From Acetobacter nitrogenifigens DSM 23921 = NBRC 105050 (GTDB taxonomy: Bacteria > Pseudomonadota > Alphaproteobacteria > Acetobacterales > Acetobacteraceae), in the NCBI RefSeq assembly GCF_000429165.1, contig NZ_AUBI01000014.1:1-64000 (forward strand): a DNA stretch of 64,000 nt, in the 5' to 3' direction. Under the pieces are notes generated by a model. The model made no database searches. It saw only the letters and a program-made list of their open reading frames with translations, and was not told where the DNA came from. Positions 46,705-55,454 of the stretch are shown here, in pieces; position 1 is the stretch's first letter, and every line of letters starts with the position of its first letter. The translations under genes were made by a program, and so were the position numbers.

Positions 46705-47358
46705 ATGAGCGACGACCGTCGCCATGCCGCGCTTATTCTTGCTGGCGGCGAAGCGCGGCGTTTGAATGGCGTCGACAAGGCCAGCCTGGATCTCGGTGGC
46801 GCGACGCCCCTGTCTCTGCTCGTCGCCGCCTTGCAGGACGCGTGCGACGCCATCGCGATCAGCACGAACACGCGGAACCCGGCGACGGCGGCCCTTGAAA
46901 AGCCCATGCTCGCCGACCCGATCCCCGGCGTCGGCCCTCTTGGAGGCGTGCTTGCCGGACTTGAATGGGCGCACCGCGAAGGCTTCGCCAGACTTATGAC
47001 CGTACCCGGCGACACGCCCTTCATCCCGTCCAATCTAATCGAGAAACTGGCTGCGCCGCTCTCCGTGGCGTCATCGGGCGGGCGAACCCACCCACTGATC
47101 GCTTGCTGGCCGACATCGGCCGCGCCGACGCTTCGGAACTGGATCGAGGAGCGCATGGCGGAGGCTCGGCCGGAGGCAGGAAAATCGGCAGCGTGGCGGG
47201 TCCGTGATTTTATGAAAAACCTCGGCGCCTGGCGGGTCGTCGAGTTTTCTGCCGAGGACGGCGACCCTTTCTTCAACATCAACACCCCGCAAGATCTCGC
47301 CTGGGCGCGCACGCGCAGGGAAGCATCACGCATCGATACGAAAAACGTCCGGTCATGA
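46705..47358 (+). CDS. mobA: Molybdenum cofactor guanylyltransferase MobA
   Basis: Transfers GMP from GTP to molybdopterin to make the bis-MGD cofactor of the DMSO-reductase family. The 217-residue protein has a nucleotidyltransferase opening, AALILAGGEARRLNGVDKASL, in which the usual glycine/serine after GG is Glu, the acceptor-site MTVPGDTPFIP, and the C-terminal FFNINTPQDLAWA. The ATG has GGACG upstream. Its last four bases overlap the fdhD start (ATGA), so the two are translationally coupled. Confidence 0.93.
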   Translation: MSDDRRHAALILAGGEARRLNGVDKASLDLGGATPLSLLVAALQDACDAIAISTNTRNPATAALEKPMLADPIPGVGPLGGVLAGLEWAHREGFARLMTVPGDTPFIPSNLIEKLAAPLSVASSGGRTHPLIACWPTSAAPTLRNWIEERMAEARPEAGKSAAWRVRDFMKNLGAWRVVEFSAEDGDPFFNINTPQDLAWARTRREASRIDTKNVRS

Positions 47359-48176
47359 CGAATTCTTCCCCCACCTCTTACGATCCTGCGTTCTGGAGAA
47401 CTGTTACCCGGCTGGGCGGCGACTCACACGACGCACGCAGACTGGCGATAGCGGACGAGACGCCGCTCTCACTGATTTACAGCGGCGTCCCCTATTCGGT
47501 TATGATGGTGACGCCCAGCGACATCGAAGATTTCATTATCGGCTTCTCGCTGACCGAGGGATTGATTTCGGCGCCTGACGAGATCGCTTCAATACAAATT
47601 CGCGACGGCGTAGACGGTCTTATCGCCGAAATCGCGACATCGGGCGCGGCTATGAAAACCGTGCTCGCGCGCCGCAGGAGCATGCCGGTTCGAAGCAGTT
47701 GCGGCGTCTGCGGCGCCGAAGATACGGACGCGCTCATGCGTCCGCTGCGCCCCGTCACCTCTCCCGCACTGAGGGCGGCAGCAGTCGCACGAACGCTTGC
47801 TGAGCTACGCGGCAGGCAGATTCTTAACAGAGACGTTCATATGCTGCACGCTGCGGCCTGGTCGACTCTCGATGGCGATATCGTTCTCGTGCGGGAGGAT
47901 GTTGGGCGGCACAATGCGCTCGACAAGCTGATCGGGGCGACGTCGAGGAAAAATCTTGATATGTCACATGGATTTTGCACGATAAGCAGCCGCTGCTCGT
48001 TCGATATGGTGCAGAAATCGGTCGCTGCGGGGATTGGCGCGCTGGTCGCCGTGTCCGCGCCAACGGAGCGAGCCGTGAAACTGGCCGAGCAGGCCGGTCA
48101 AACGCTGGCGGCGTTGGCGCGTGGCGACGACGCGTGGGTGTTCACGTCGCCCGACCGGAAAGGCCCCGGCGTTTGA
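47355..48176 (+). CDS. fdhD: Formate dehydrogenase accessory sulfurtransferase FdhD
   Basis: Delivers sulfur from the IscS desulfurase to bis-MGD, which activates formate dehydrogenase. The 273-residue protein has the family motifs ADETPLSLIYSG, DFIIGFSLTEGLI, the essential CxxC in SSCGVCGAED (about residues 115-124), VREDVGRHNALDKLIG and the C-terminal SAPTERAVKLAEQ. No formate dehydrogenase gene lies in the window, so the target enzyme is elsewhere. It overlaps mobA by four bases and is followed by a hairpin. Confidence 0.95.
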   Translation: MTNSSPTSYDPAFWRTVTRLGGDSHDARRLAIADETPLSLIYSGVPYSVMMVTPSDIEDFIIGFSLTEGLISAPDEIASIQIRDGVDGLIAEIATSGAAMKTVLARRRSMPVRSSCGVCGAEDTDALMRPLRPVTSPALRAAAVARTLAELRGRQILNRDVHMLHAAAWSTLDGDIVLVREDVGRHNALDKLIGATSRKNLDMSHGFCTISSRCSFDMVQKSVAAGIGALVAVSAPTERAVKLAEQAGQTLAALARGDDAWVFTSPDRKGPGV

Positions 48177-48178
48177 AG

Positions 48179-48215
48179 CGTCATCCGATCAGCGGAAGCC
48201 TCTGGCCGGATGACG
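48179..48215 (+). terminator. Hairpin after fdhD, member of the dispersed palindrome family
   Basis: CGTCATCCG at 48179-48187 pairs exactly with CGGATGACG at 48207-48215; a further CAG/CTG pair extends the stem past a two-base internal loop. It begins two bases after the fdhD stop and lacks a T run. It shares TCATCCGATCAGC with the hairpin after opgH. Confidence 0.55.
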
Positions 48216-48350
48216 ATGCTCGTTATGACAACAAGCCGGAGCCTCGTCCGTGAACCGGCGCAAACAGTTAAGACTCCAATACGTCATGCCTGTTGCAACC
48301 GGAAAAAATGTCCGCGCAAGCCGGGCGCTCATCCGCGAATGGATCACGCC

Positions 48351-50078
48351 CTACAGCATCGGCGCGTCGGCGCCGGTCAATTCACGGCGAATGATCTTCA
48401 TCGGCACCAACCCGGAAGATAACAACCCGTCATGAAACTTCTGCAAAGAGAATGAGGCTCCGTCTCGCTTCCGCATATCCTCACGCAGATGCAGGATCAT
48501 CAGCTTTCCCAGCAGATACGAGTAATATCCAGGATCGGCCGTACCACGACGCGCTTCTTTGTACGCCATGACGGACGATTGATAACATTCGCGCTGCATC
48601 ATTCCGGTCGCGTCCTTCAGAGACATTCCCTGCGTGTGCATGCCAAAAGCCGCAAGGAAACGGCAGTCGCGAAGAAGAGCGTCCTGCAACTGCGCCAGAT
48701 GCAGCCTGGCGTCCTGAGCATGAAAGCCCTGCTCGACCATCATCTGCTCGGTGTAATGCGCCCATCCCTCCGTCGTGGAATAGGACTGTGCTCCTTTCCG
48801 CGTCAGGGTCCAGCCAGGGTTGGCGCGCAGGTACAGACCCTGCACGAAATGTCCGGGCATCGCTTCATGAACAGTGATGTTCAGGAGTGAAGGCGTATTG
48901 AAATCTTCCAAAGACTCCTCAGCCTTCTTCGCATCCAGCTTCGGGTCGATGGGCGTCACGTAGTAAAACGACGTCGTCGCCTTCGTCTCGAAAGCGCCCG
49001 GCCAATCCGTCGCGGCGGTGATCAGGGAGCGCTGGAAGCTCGGCGTGTCCGTCACCACCGGCAATGTGGCGTTGGGCAACGTCACGATGCGATGCGTCGT
49101 CACGAAGCTCTGGGCGTCCTTCAACTGATCGCGCACCAGCTGATTGAGCGCGTCAGCCGCGACGTGATCCTTGCGGATTTCGGCGAGCGCGTTTTTCGGG
49201 TGGGATGGGTCCACCTCTCGTTCGGCCTGATGGAACGCGATCTGGTCACGCTTCAGTTGCGCGCGGCCCGCTGCGATCACTGTATCGAGCGGAGTATCCA
49301 CCATATCCGCCGCCAGCATCGCCTTCATCGTATCGGCGCCAAGTGCGAAGCCGCCGGATGGCTTGATGCTTTCGAGTTTCGTTCCAAACATCTGCAGAGC
49401 GTCAAGCACGCTGGCGGTGCTGGACCGTAATTGCGCCTGCAACGCAGGGTCCTTCACCCCGGCGAAAGCTTCGGGCACGTTGTCTTTTACGAAAGACACT
49501 GCTCCGGCGAGATCCTCTTTGGAGATTTCGATGAAAATCGCGGGAACCTGTGTAAGCTGACTCTCGCCTGTCGCCAGCATCGCAGGGATCAGCTTTTCTC
49601 GCGCTATGACGTTCTTCATACGCTCCGAAAGCGGCGCAAAGTCCCGATCAATCAGGCTGTAGAGCGCGTTGGTGGCGAGCGAAACATAGCTGTCAGGATT
49701 ATGCGCGTAGGGCTGAATACGCTCGTTCGAGAGCAGTTCGCCATTGATCTCGGCGACGAGGACGTCCCTGTCGTCCTGACGCCGCTGAGGCAGACTGGAG
49801 ACGTCAAGCGCGGTCAGCGCATCCTTTTCGCGACGCAAGCGCGCCGTCTGCGCGACAGTCGCAGCGACGGAGACGTCATCCAGTTCGCCATCGGCATTGT
49901 GGACGCCAAGCAGGGTCGAAGAAACCGGACTCGCCGCCCACTCGGCGTCAAAATGCGCTTTCTCGATTGCATCGAGTGTGGACGAGGCCGGCGGCGCGGC
50001 ATGAGCGGCTATACCGATCATTGAGACCGTCACGGCCAGAAAGATACGCCGGACGGCGCGTGGTGCATGCATGTTCAT
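48351..50078 (-). CDS. DUF885-family putative zinc peptidase, exported
   Basis: A 575-residue protein with a Sec signal (APRAVRRIFLAVTVSMIGIA, cleavage near AHA-AP), so it is probably periplasmic. DUF885 proteins are mostly helical and resemble M32/M3-type metallopeptidases. The HExxxxH-like signature HEAMPGHFVQG (about residue 410) is present, with a downstream glutamate in TTEGWAHYTEQMM that could be the third ligand. Substrate is unknown. The ATG at 50078 (or 50072) immediately precedes the signal peptide; the frame extends to 50186 without support. It converges with fdhD. Confidence 0.82.
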   Translation of the reverse strand: MNMHAPRAVRRIFLAVTVSMIGIAAHAAPPASSTLDAIEKAHFDAEWAASPVSSTLLGVHNADGELDDVSVAATVAQTARLRREKDALTALDVSSLPQRRQDDRDVLVAEINGELLSNERIQPYAHNPDSYVSLATNALYSLIDRDFAPLSERMKNVIAREKLIPAMLATGESQLTQVPAIFIEISKEDLAGAVSFVKDNVPEAFAGVKDPALQAQLRSSTASVLDALQMFGTKLESIKPSGGFALGADTMKAMLAADMVDTPLDTVIAAGRAQLKRDQIAFHQAEREVDPSHPKNALAEIRKDHVAADALNQLVRDQLKDAQSFVTTHRIVTLPNATLPVVTDTPSFQRSLITAATDWPGAFETKATTSFYYVTPIDPKLDAKKAEESLEDFNTPSLLNITVHEAMPGHFVQGLYLRANPGWTLTRKGAQSYSTTEGWAHYTEQMMVEQGFHAQDARLHLAQLQDALLRDCRFLAAFGMHTQGMSLKDATGMMQRECYQSSVMAYKEARRGTADPGYYSYLLGKLMILHLREDMRKRDGASFSLQKFHDGLLSSGLVPMKIIRRELTGADAPML

Positions 50079-50260
50079 AAGCGGCACGATATCTGGGGCA
50101 CAGCCCCGTGCAAAGCGTGGGCCGATCGAAAGAAGCAGGCCGCTCACGCCTTCCTGAGCCAGAATTGATAGTGGCTGGTCTTCCATACAGACGCGCCCTA
50201 CGCAGCGCTGACCAGATGTCTCCCAGTCGGCAGCCTCCCCGCTTGCAGAGCGGCGCCAGA

Positions 50261-51028
50261 TCAGAATTCGTCGTAGAAGCCCAGTTTGGATTTGCGAAAT
50301 TCGATCAACGCGTTTACCGCCCGAAAAAAAGAGGCATCCGGCTTTTTGTCAAAATAATTGCGAAAAAAAATCATATCTTCGTCGAAGAAGTTTCCTTCCC
50401 CCTTGTAGGTAATGATTGGAAAGCCATCGGCTTTTCTATTTTCGTTTATCGCGGTAATAAATCCTTGATACCACGCGTAGTATACAACCTTCCACCACAT
50501 CGTGTTGACTTTATATGTTTCTATCTCGAGATAAGCGTGCTGTCCCGTCATTTTTGAAGTATCTCTGTATATTCTATCGAGAAAATCTTTTCCTTTATTA
50601 TGCCCAACCCCAAAAATAAGCGCGTTTTTGCCCATAAAACCCGCATGAAATTCGGAAGACGAAACCCCGTGATCGTCCAGCACGATCAAGGCGCCATCGT
50701 TGTCCAATTCATAGATTTCTCCATTGTCGCCAACCACGTCGGCGTCGAGACGGCGGGCGATGCGCACCATTTTTGCCATCAGGTGATTATCGGGATACTT
50801 GGCGGTGATGACTCCGCCTGCTCCCCACAGATATCGCGACTCACTCTCCGGGTCTGGATGGGCAGACCATATGGCGGTGTCGACGCCATATTTGTCTGCG
50901 TGCTCGCCGACAAAGAACTTAAGCTCCTTATCGGCGCGAATAATGGCGAACCATTCATCCAGCGTGATCTGCGGCCCTTTCTTGCGCGAAAATAAGGGAT
51001 TTCGCGTTATTTCCACATCGTAGCCCAC
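50261..51028 (-). CDS. AT-rich orphan hypothetical protein
   Basis: A 255-residue soluble protein of unknown function. It opens MGYDVEITRNPLFSRKKG, followed by ITLDEWFAIIRADKELKFF, a beginning seen in various uncharacterised proteins encoded in toxin-immunity or phage-defence settings. The C-terminal half is rich in aromatic and charged residues (NTMWWKVVYYAWYQGFITA, FFDEDMIFFRNYFDKKPDAS). No signal peptide or membrane helix. Codon use is clearly more AT-rich (many Lys, Asn, Ile, Phe) than both neighbours, as are the ~130 bases upstream, which suggests recent acquisition. No toxin gene is adjacent, so an immunity role is speculation. Confidence 0.75.
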   Translation of the reverse strand: MGYDVEITRNPLFSRKKGPQITLDEWFAIIRADKELKFFVGEHADKYGVDTAIWSAHPDPESESRYLWGAGGVITAKYPDNHLMAKMVRIARRLDADVVGDNGEIYELDNDGALIVLDDHGVSSSEFHAGFMGKNALIFGVGHNKGKDFLDRIYRDTSKMTGQHAYLEIETYKVNTMWWKVVYYAWYQGFITAINENRKADGFPIITYKGEGNFFDEDMIFFRNYFDKKPDASFFRAVNALIEFRKSKLGFYDEF

Positions 51029-51161
51029 AATATCTTCGCCTTCGAAAAATTATTTAAATCAAGGCATAAAAATAAATTCCCGGCGCCGCAATCTAAGCAA
51101 ATATTCTCAGCTTCTTATGTCATACATCTTCTGACACACAGTCAGGCTCGATACAGGCAAG

Positions 51162-51671
51162 TCATGTGGCCTTTCCGCTGCGCTTAACGCTCTTCGGCAA
51201 CGGCCCTTCACTCTTCAGACTATTCCAGGAGAGCAGACAATCGACCAGAAACGCAGCCAGCGCGGCCACAGTCGCAAGCAGAGCCGCACCGAACATGAGC
51301 ACCAGCCACAAGGCTATGGACGCGTCGCGGACGCTGCCGAGGAACAACACAAACGCCGCGCCGCAAGTCGTCGCGCCTGCGAGGCCAGCGAACAGGATAG
51401 ACAGGTCGAGCACGAACGTCCGTCGGCGGAGATGAAACAGGTGGCGGTGCAAACTCTGCCGGGCGTGCTTGTCCACCTCGTCGTCCAGCAGGTCGGACGC
51501 CTTTTCGATATGATCGGCCACGCGTGCGGAGCGGGTGTTGAAAAGATTCAACAGGGTGCCGACGCCGGACAACATGAAAACCGGCGTCAGCGCGGTTTCA
51601 ATCAGATGGGCGACGTCGCCTGCTGAATCCGTGGCGAGCGAGGACAGGGGAAGAGGCATCAGATCAGACAC
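51162..51671 (-). CDS. DUF2721-family membrane protein
   Basis: A 169-residue integral membrane protein with the DUF2721 layout: a first helix including ALTPVFMLSGVGTLLNLFNTR, then RSARVADHIEKASDLLDDEV and a basic loop (RQSLHRHLFHLRRRTF), then two more helices (LSILFAGLAGATTCGAAFV, LWLVLMFGAALLATVAALA). Function unknown. The start is uncertain: GTG 51671 is used here, ATG 51659 is next, and the frame extends upstream to 51752. No strong ribosome site decides it. Confidence 0.78.
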   Translation of the reverse strand: MSDLMPLPLSSLATDSAGDVAHLIETALTPVFMLSGVGTLLNLFNTRSARVADHIEKASDLLDDEVDKHARQSLHRHLFHLRRRTFVLDLSILFAGLAGATTCGAAFVLFLGSVRDASIALWLVLMFGAALLATVAALAAFLVDCLLSWNSLKSEGPLPKSVKRSGKAT

Positions 51672-51782
51672 AGTTTGTTGCGATCCGGGCGTTCTACCCT
51701 TTTGATCGTCCAAGTTCAAAATTTCGTGCGAACCACGCATTGGCGCGACCACGATAGTCGCCCCAATGCGTCGCCCCCAAAA

Positions 51783-52823
51783 TCACTCCCGGATGAGCAC
51801 CCGGTCGGCCGCCGAAAGCCGGTCTTTCGCCGTGCTCGCCTGATGCCAGTAGGGGTAAATCAGCGGCGGACGACTCGCCTCCTCCAGCTTCGTCGTCTCC
51901 TCCGCCGACAGATGAAGTTCCGCCGCCTTCAGGTTCGACAGAAGTTGCTCCTCCGTTCGGGCGCCGATGACCAGAGACGTGACGCCGGGGCGCGCTACCG
52001 TCCATGCAAGAGCCACTTCGGCTGGCGAAACGCCGCGCTCTTCCGCTATGGCGACCAGCACGTCCACGACGTCGAACAGGCGCTCCTTGTCATGGACCGG
52101 GGGCTCGCCCCAGTTCTCCAGTTGGCGCCCCTGTGGCGTCGGTTGATCGCGACGGTATTTGCCAGAGAGAAGACCGCCTGCGAGCGGGCTCCACACCTGT
52201 ACGCCGATTCCCTGATCCACGGCGATCGGCAGAAGCTCATACTCTGCGTCACGCGCCTGCAACGAGTAATAAATCTGTTGCGCGGTAGGGGCGATCAGAC
52301 GGTCACGCTCCGCGATGGACAGGGCTTTCATAAGATGCCAGCCGGAAAAATTGGAAACGCCCGCATAGCGGATCTTTCCTGCGCGACGCAGCGCGTCCAG
52401 CGCCTCCAGCGTCTCGTCCAGCGGCGTCAGGCCGTCCCATTCATGCAGGTAGTAAAGATCGATATGGTCGCGATCCAGTCGCTTCAGACTGGCCTCGCAC
52501 GCCGCGATCAGATGCTGGCGCGACAGACCCACGTCATTCTGGCCCGGCCCCATACGAAACCGCGCCTTGGTGGTGACAAGCGTCTCCTCCGTGCGGCCCT
52601 TCAGGGCCTGACCGAGAATTTCCTCGGACGCGCCAGTGGAGTAGATGTCCGCCGTGTCGAACATCGTGATCCCGGCCTCGATGCAGAGATCGATCTGACG
52701 TTTCGCGCCCGTCAGATCGACATTGCCGGTCTTCGCGAAATTTCCGCGCCCGCCGAACGTCATCGTTCCCATCGTGAGCGCGGAAATACGCAGGCCCGAA
52801 CGGCCCAGTTGGCGATATTCCAT
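51783..52823 (-). CDS. Aldo/keto reductase
   Basis: NADPH-dependent oxidoreductase of the AKR superfamily, TIM-barrel fold. The 346-residue protein starts MEYRQLGRSGLRISALTMG and shows the catalytic tetrad in context: Asp and Tyr in FDTADIYSTGASEEILG, Lys in VTTKARF, and His in DLYYLHEWD. The cofactor region includes GVSNFSGWHL and WSPLAGGLLSGKYR, with SLVIGARTEEQLLSNL at the end. Sequence style resembles YajO/Tas-like AKRs; the substrate is unknown. It is 62 bases downstream of the fumarylacetoacetate-hydrolase-family gene on the same strand, possibly in one operon. Confidence 0.92.
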   Translation of the reverse strand: MEYRQLGRSGLRISALTMGTMTFGGRGNFAKTGNVDLTGAKRQIDLCIEAGITMFDTADIYSTGASEEILGQALKGRTEETLVTTKARFRMGPGQNDVGLSRQHLIAACEASLKRLDRDHIDLYYLHEWDGLTPLDETLEALDALRRAGKIRYAGVSNFSGWHLMKALSIAERDRLIAPTAQQIYYSLQARDAEYELLPIAVDQGIGVQVWSPLAGGLLSGKYRRDQPTPQGRQLENWGEPPVHDKERLFDVVDVLVAIAEERGVSPAEVALAWTVARPGVTSLVIGARTEEQLLSNLKAAELHLSAEETTKLEEASRPPLIYPYWHQASTAKDRLSAADRVLIRE

Positions 52824-52885
52824 CGTCGTGCTCCTTTATCTGTCGCGCGCGTGCGCCACGCAGGGATTACGAATGACTGCCGCTA

Positions 52886-53578
52886 TCAATCCCGAGTCAC
52901 GTAAGTCACCTGCAAAGAGCCGACGCCCTCGCACTCCGCGCGCACTATGTCGCCAGCCCGCACAGGGCCGACGCCCGACGGCGTTCCCGTCATGATCAGG
53001 TCGCCGGGACGCAGGGTAACATAGGTCGACAGAAACGCGATGATCTGCGGCACGGACCAGATCAGATCATCGAGATTTCCTGACTGCCTTACTTCCCCAT
53101 TTACCGTGAGCTCAATTTTCCCCGATGTCGGATGTCCGTTTCGCGCTGCGGGCGCGATGGGGCTGATCGGGCAGGACTGGTCGAAGCCCTTGCTCAGATC
53201 CCACGGCTGCCCCCCTTTCTTCGCGATCGCCTGAAGGTCCCGACGGGTCATATCGAGGCCAACGGCGTAGCCGTAGACAAGATCAAGAGCACGTTCTTCC
53301 GGAACGTCAGCGCCTTCCCCGCCTATGGCGACCACCAGTTCGACCTCGTGATGCAGGTCGTCCGTGTGAACAGGGAAAGGCAGACCCTGCTCTTCGGTGA
53401 CGGCGTCGGAGGGCTTGGAGAAGAAAATCGGCGGATCGCGCGACGGATCGCCTCCCATTTCACGCGTGTGTTCGGCGTAGTTGCGTCCGACGCACCAGAT
53501 CCGGCGCACCGGAAACCGTGCTTCCTCGCCAGCCACACTCACACTCGCCTGCTTCGGCGCGTCGATCACATACGTCAT
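52886..53578 (-). CDS. Fumarylacetoacetate hydrolase (FAH)-family protein
   Basis: A 230-residue FAH-fold enzyme of the acylpyruvase/oxaloacetate decarboxylase (FAHD1/YcgM) size class. Motifs: IWCVGRNYAEHTREMG, PPIFFSKPSDAV, the metal-binding DDLHHEVELVVAIG (His-Glu-x-Glu type), GYAVGLDMTRRDLQ, KGFDQSCPISP and GDLIMTGTPSGVGPV. Such enzymes hydrolyse or decarboxylate beta-diketo acids; the exact substrate cannot be fixed. It lies upstream of the aldo/keto reductase on the same strand and is divergent from the PIG-V-like gene. Confidence 0.92.
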   Translation of the reverse strand: MTYVIDAPKQASVSVAGEEARFPVRRIWCVGRNYAEHTREMGGDPSRDPPIFFSKPSDAVTEEQGLPFPVHTDDLHHEVELVVAIGGEGADVPEERALDLVYGYAVGLDMTRRDLQAIAKKGGQPWDLSKGFDQSCPISPIAPAARNGHPTSGKIELTVNGEVRQSGNLDDLIWSVPQIIAFLSTYVTLRPGDLIMTGTPSGVGPVRAGDIVRAECEGVGSLQVTYVTRD

Positions 53579-53853
53579 TACGGTGTTGTTCCTTGCTCGC
53601 CGTGTTTCTGTCGGACCCAGGCTACCGCATCGGACGAACGCTGTTGAGCAGGCGCGCCGAAACTTCCCGCTATTGTGTCGAGAGCTGGACGACCGAAATA
53701 ATGCGAAAGGGATCGCTACGACGTCTCCACTTTTTGCATACGTTACTTTATGTCAAAATATTAGCGTCGGCGTTCGGTTACACTGGCGGCGTATTTTGCC
53801 GCATCTCGGCGCAAAACCGGGGTCGATCGCCGGATTTTAGGAGCAGGGCGTTC

Positions 53854-55011
53854 GTGCAGCGACCGGAATTGAGTTTGACCATCCCCGCACGGCTGCACTG
53901 GAGCCGTTTTCCACTGCGACTGGCGCTGACGACGCATGCAATTCTTCTCGCGCTTGGCGTCATGCTTGCGTGGCGTTCGGGCGTCGTCCGCTCGGCCTGC
54001 CATTGGGACTGCGAGTGGTATTCCGCCATCGCGCGGTCAGGCTATGGCGTTCTCGTGAAGTCTGGCCCCGAAGCCCTGCCGGGTCAGGGCTCATGGGCTT
54101 TTTTTCCGCTTTTTCCTCTCGCCATGCGACTGGTGAGCGTCGTAACGACATTGAACGTCGCGGCGGCTGGCCTATTGCTGAACGCCGTGTCGCTCCCGAT
54201 CCTGCTCTGGCTCACTTTTGACTGGACCCGCAAACAGCACGGCATCAGAGACGCCCGTTTCTTCTGTCTCTTTTTCCTGCTGTACCCTTTGGGACTGTGG
54301 TTCCGGCTTCCTTATAGCGAGACGCTGTTCGGCCTGACGCTCATGCTGTGCCTCACGCGGCTGCAGGCGGGCGCCCTGCTGCAGGCAGGCGCCGCAGGCG
54401 CGCTCATGACGGCGGCAAGGCCTACGGGCGCCCCGATTCTCTTTGTCCTCGCGGTGGCGCATGTGCTTGCGGCCATGAAGATTGATCAGCAGAACGGCGC
54501 CGCCATGCTTCGGAAAGCAGGAACAGCGTCGCTGGGCGGCGCCGTCGCCGAAAGCGCCGTGTTGGTTACAATCGGCGTCAGCGGTCTGGCGGCCTATATG
54601 CTGTATCTCCACCACACGATCGGCGATGCGCTGGCGTTTTCCCACGTGCAAAGCGGCTGGGGGCGGCATTTGAACAATCCCCTCTCGCACATTACCGCTG
54701 GAATGCGCCTGCCGCACGCGGCCACCCTTGTCCCGTTCGCGGTCATAGAACCAATCGTGCTGATATGGGCGTTCGCCGTCGGCTTCCGGATGGAGAGCGC
54801 AATCCTCGGCGTCACATGGCTTCTGTCCGTGTCGACAGGACTGAATTCCATCTACCGAATTGTGCCCGCCAATCCCCTGATGATCGTCGTGTTCTGGCGC
54901 GCGGCGCGTAGCCTCAATACGACATGGAAATGGGGCACCTTAGGGCTTTTCGCAATCCTCGACATTATTATTGGGATTTTGTGGATTCATGGAAAATCGA
55001 CGCTCGCCTGA
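53854..55011 (+). CDS. PIG-V-like integral membrane mannosyltransferase
   Basis: A 385-residue multispanning protein (about nine or ten helices) of the GT-C class. The first luminal/periplasmic loop carries CHWDCEWYSAIARSGYG, matching the W-D-x-x-x-Y pattern of PIG-V/GT-C enzymes, followed by FFPLFPLAMRLV. Family members use polyprenyl-phosphate sugars; the acceptor here is unknown. The GTG at 53854 with AGGAG ten bases upstream is preferred over the longer frame from 53518, which would overlap the divergent FAH gene. A weak promoter-like pair (TTGCAT 53734, AATATT 53757, spacing 17) lies upstream. Confidence 0.8.
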   Translation: MQRPELSLTIPARLHWSRFPLRLALTTHAILLALGVMLAWRSGVVRSACHWDCEWYSAIARSGYGVLVKSGPEALPGQGSWAFFPLFPLAMRLVSVVTTLNVAAAGLLLNAVSLPILLWLTFDWTRKQHGIRDARFFCLFFLLYPLGLWFRLPYSETLFGLTLMLCLTRLQAGALLQAGAAGALMTAARPTGAPILFVLAVAHVLAAMKIDQQNGAAMLRKAGTASLGGAVAESAVLVTIGVSGLAAYMLYLHHTIGDALAFSHVQSGWGRHLNNPLSHITAGMRLPHAATLVPFAVIEPIVLIWAFAVGFRMESAILGVTWLLSVSTGLNSIYRIVPANPLMIVVFWRAARSLNTTWKWGTLGLFAILDIIIGILWIHGKSTLA

Positions 55012-55210
55012 CGCGCCTGCGCCCGTTTCGCGTCGCACAGCGCGACGACCGGCGTTGTTGATTACGGCGTTGCTCGCGGCGGCGCTGGACGTGTACGCCG
55101 CATGGGCCGTCCTCAGCCCGGCGCCCACTGCTGAATATCGCGCGTTGTTCCCGAATGCGGCGGCGCAGTGCGGCCGAAACGCGCGTTCCGCACCGCTGGC
55201 GGTTCGCTAA
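54989..55210 (+). CDS. Small hypothetical membrane protein overlapping the PIG-V-like gene
   Basis: A 73-residue frame starting at ATG 54989, 23 bases inside the end of the preceding gene. The N-terminus is basic and Pro/Arg-rich (SRRTARRP), followed by one predicted helix (ALLITALLAAALDVYAAWAVL). The ribosome site is weak (GGGA about 15 bases upstream), so translation would rely on coupling. No homology is recognised. The 240 bases between its end and the next gene on the opposite strand hold nothing I can support. Confidence 0.4.
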   Translation: MENRRSPDAPAPVSRRTARRPALLITALLAAALDVYAAWAVLSPAPTAEYRALFPNAAAQCGRNARSAPLAVR

Positions 55211-55454
55211 AGTCGCTCTGGTCGAAACAAAATCGCCGTATCCAGACGGGGACGCCGCAAGGCATAGCCGCCCGGATCACGTTGGACATCCACCGTCACG
55301 CGATCCGCGCCACCAGATAAGCCGCAAGCTCTATATCGAAAAAACTATTTATATAATGAAGAATTTGAAACTTTTCAAAAGAGAGTTCGGTGTCGCGCTG
55401 CAGAAGAAGGACGCCCTGTCGGTTCACGGCCCCTTATCACACGGACAGACGACC

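Noticed and set aside
53734-53762. Promoter TTGCAT-N17-AATATT before the PIG-V-like gene
   Set aside because: Only three of six and four of six consensus matches; mentioned in the gene entry but not listed as a feature.
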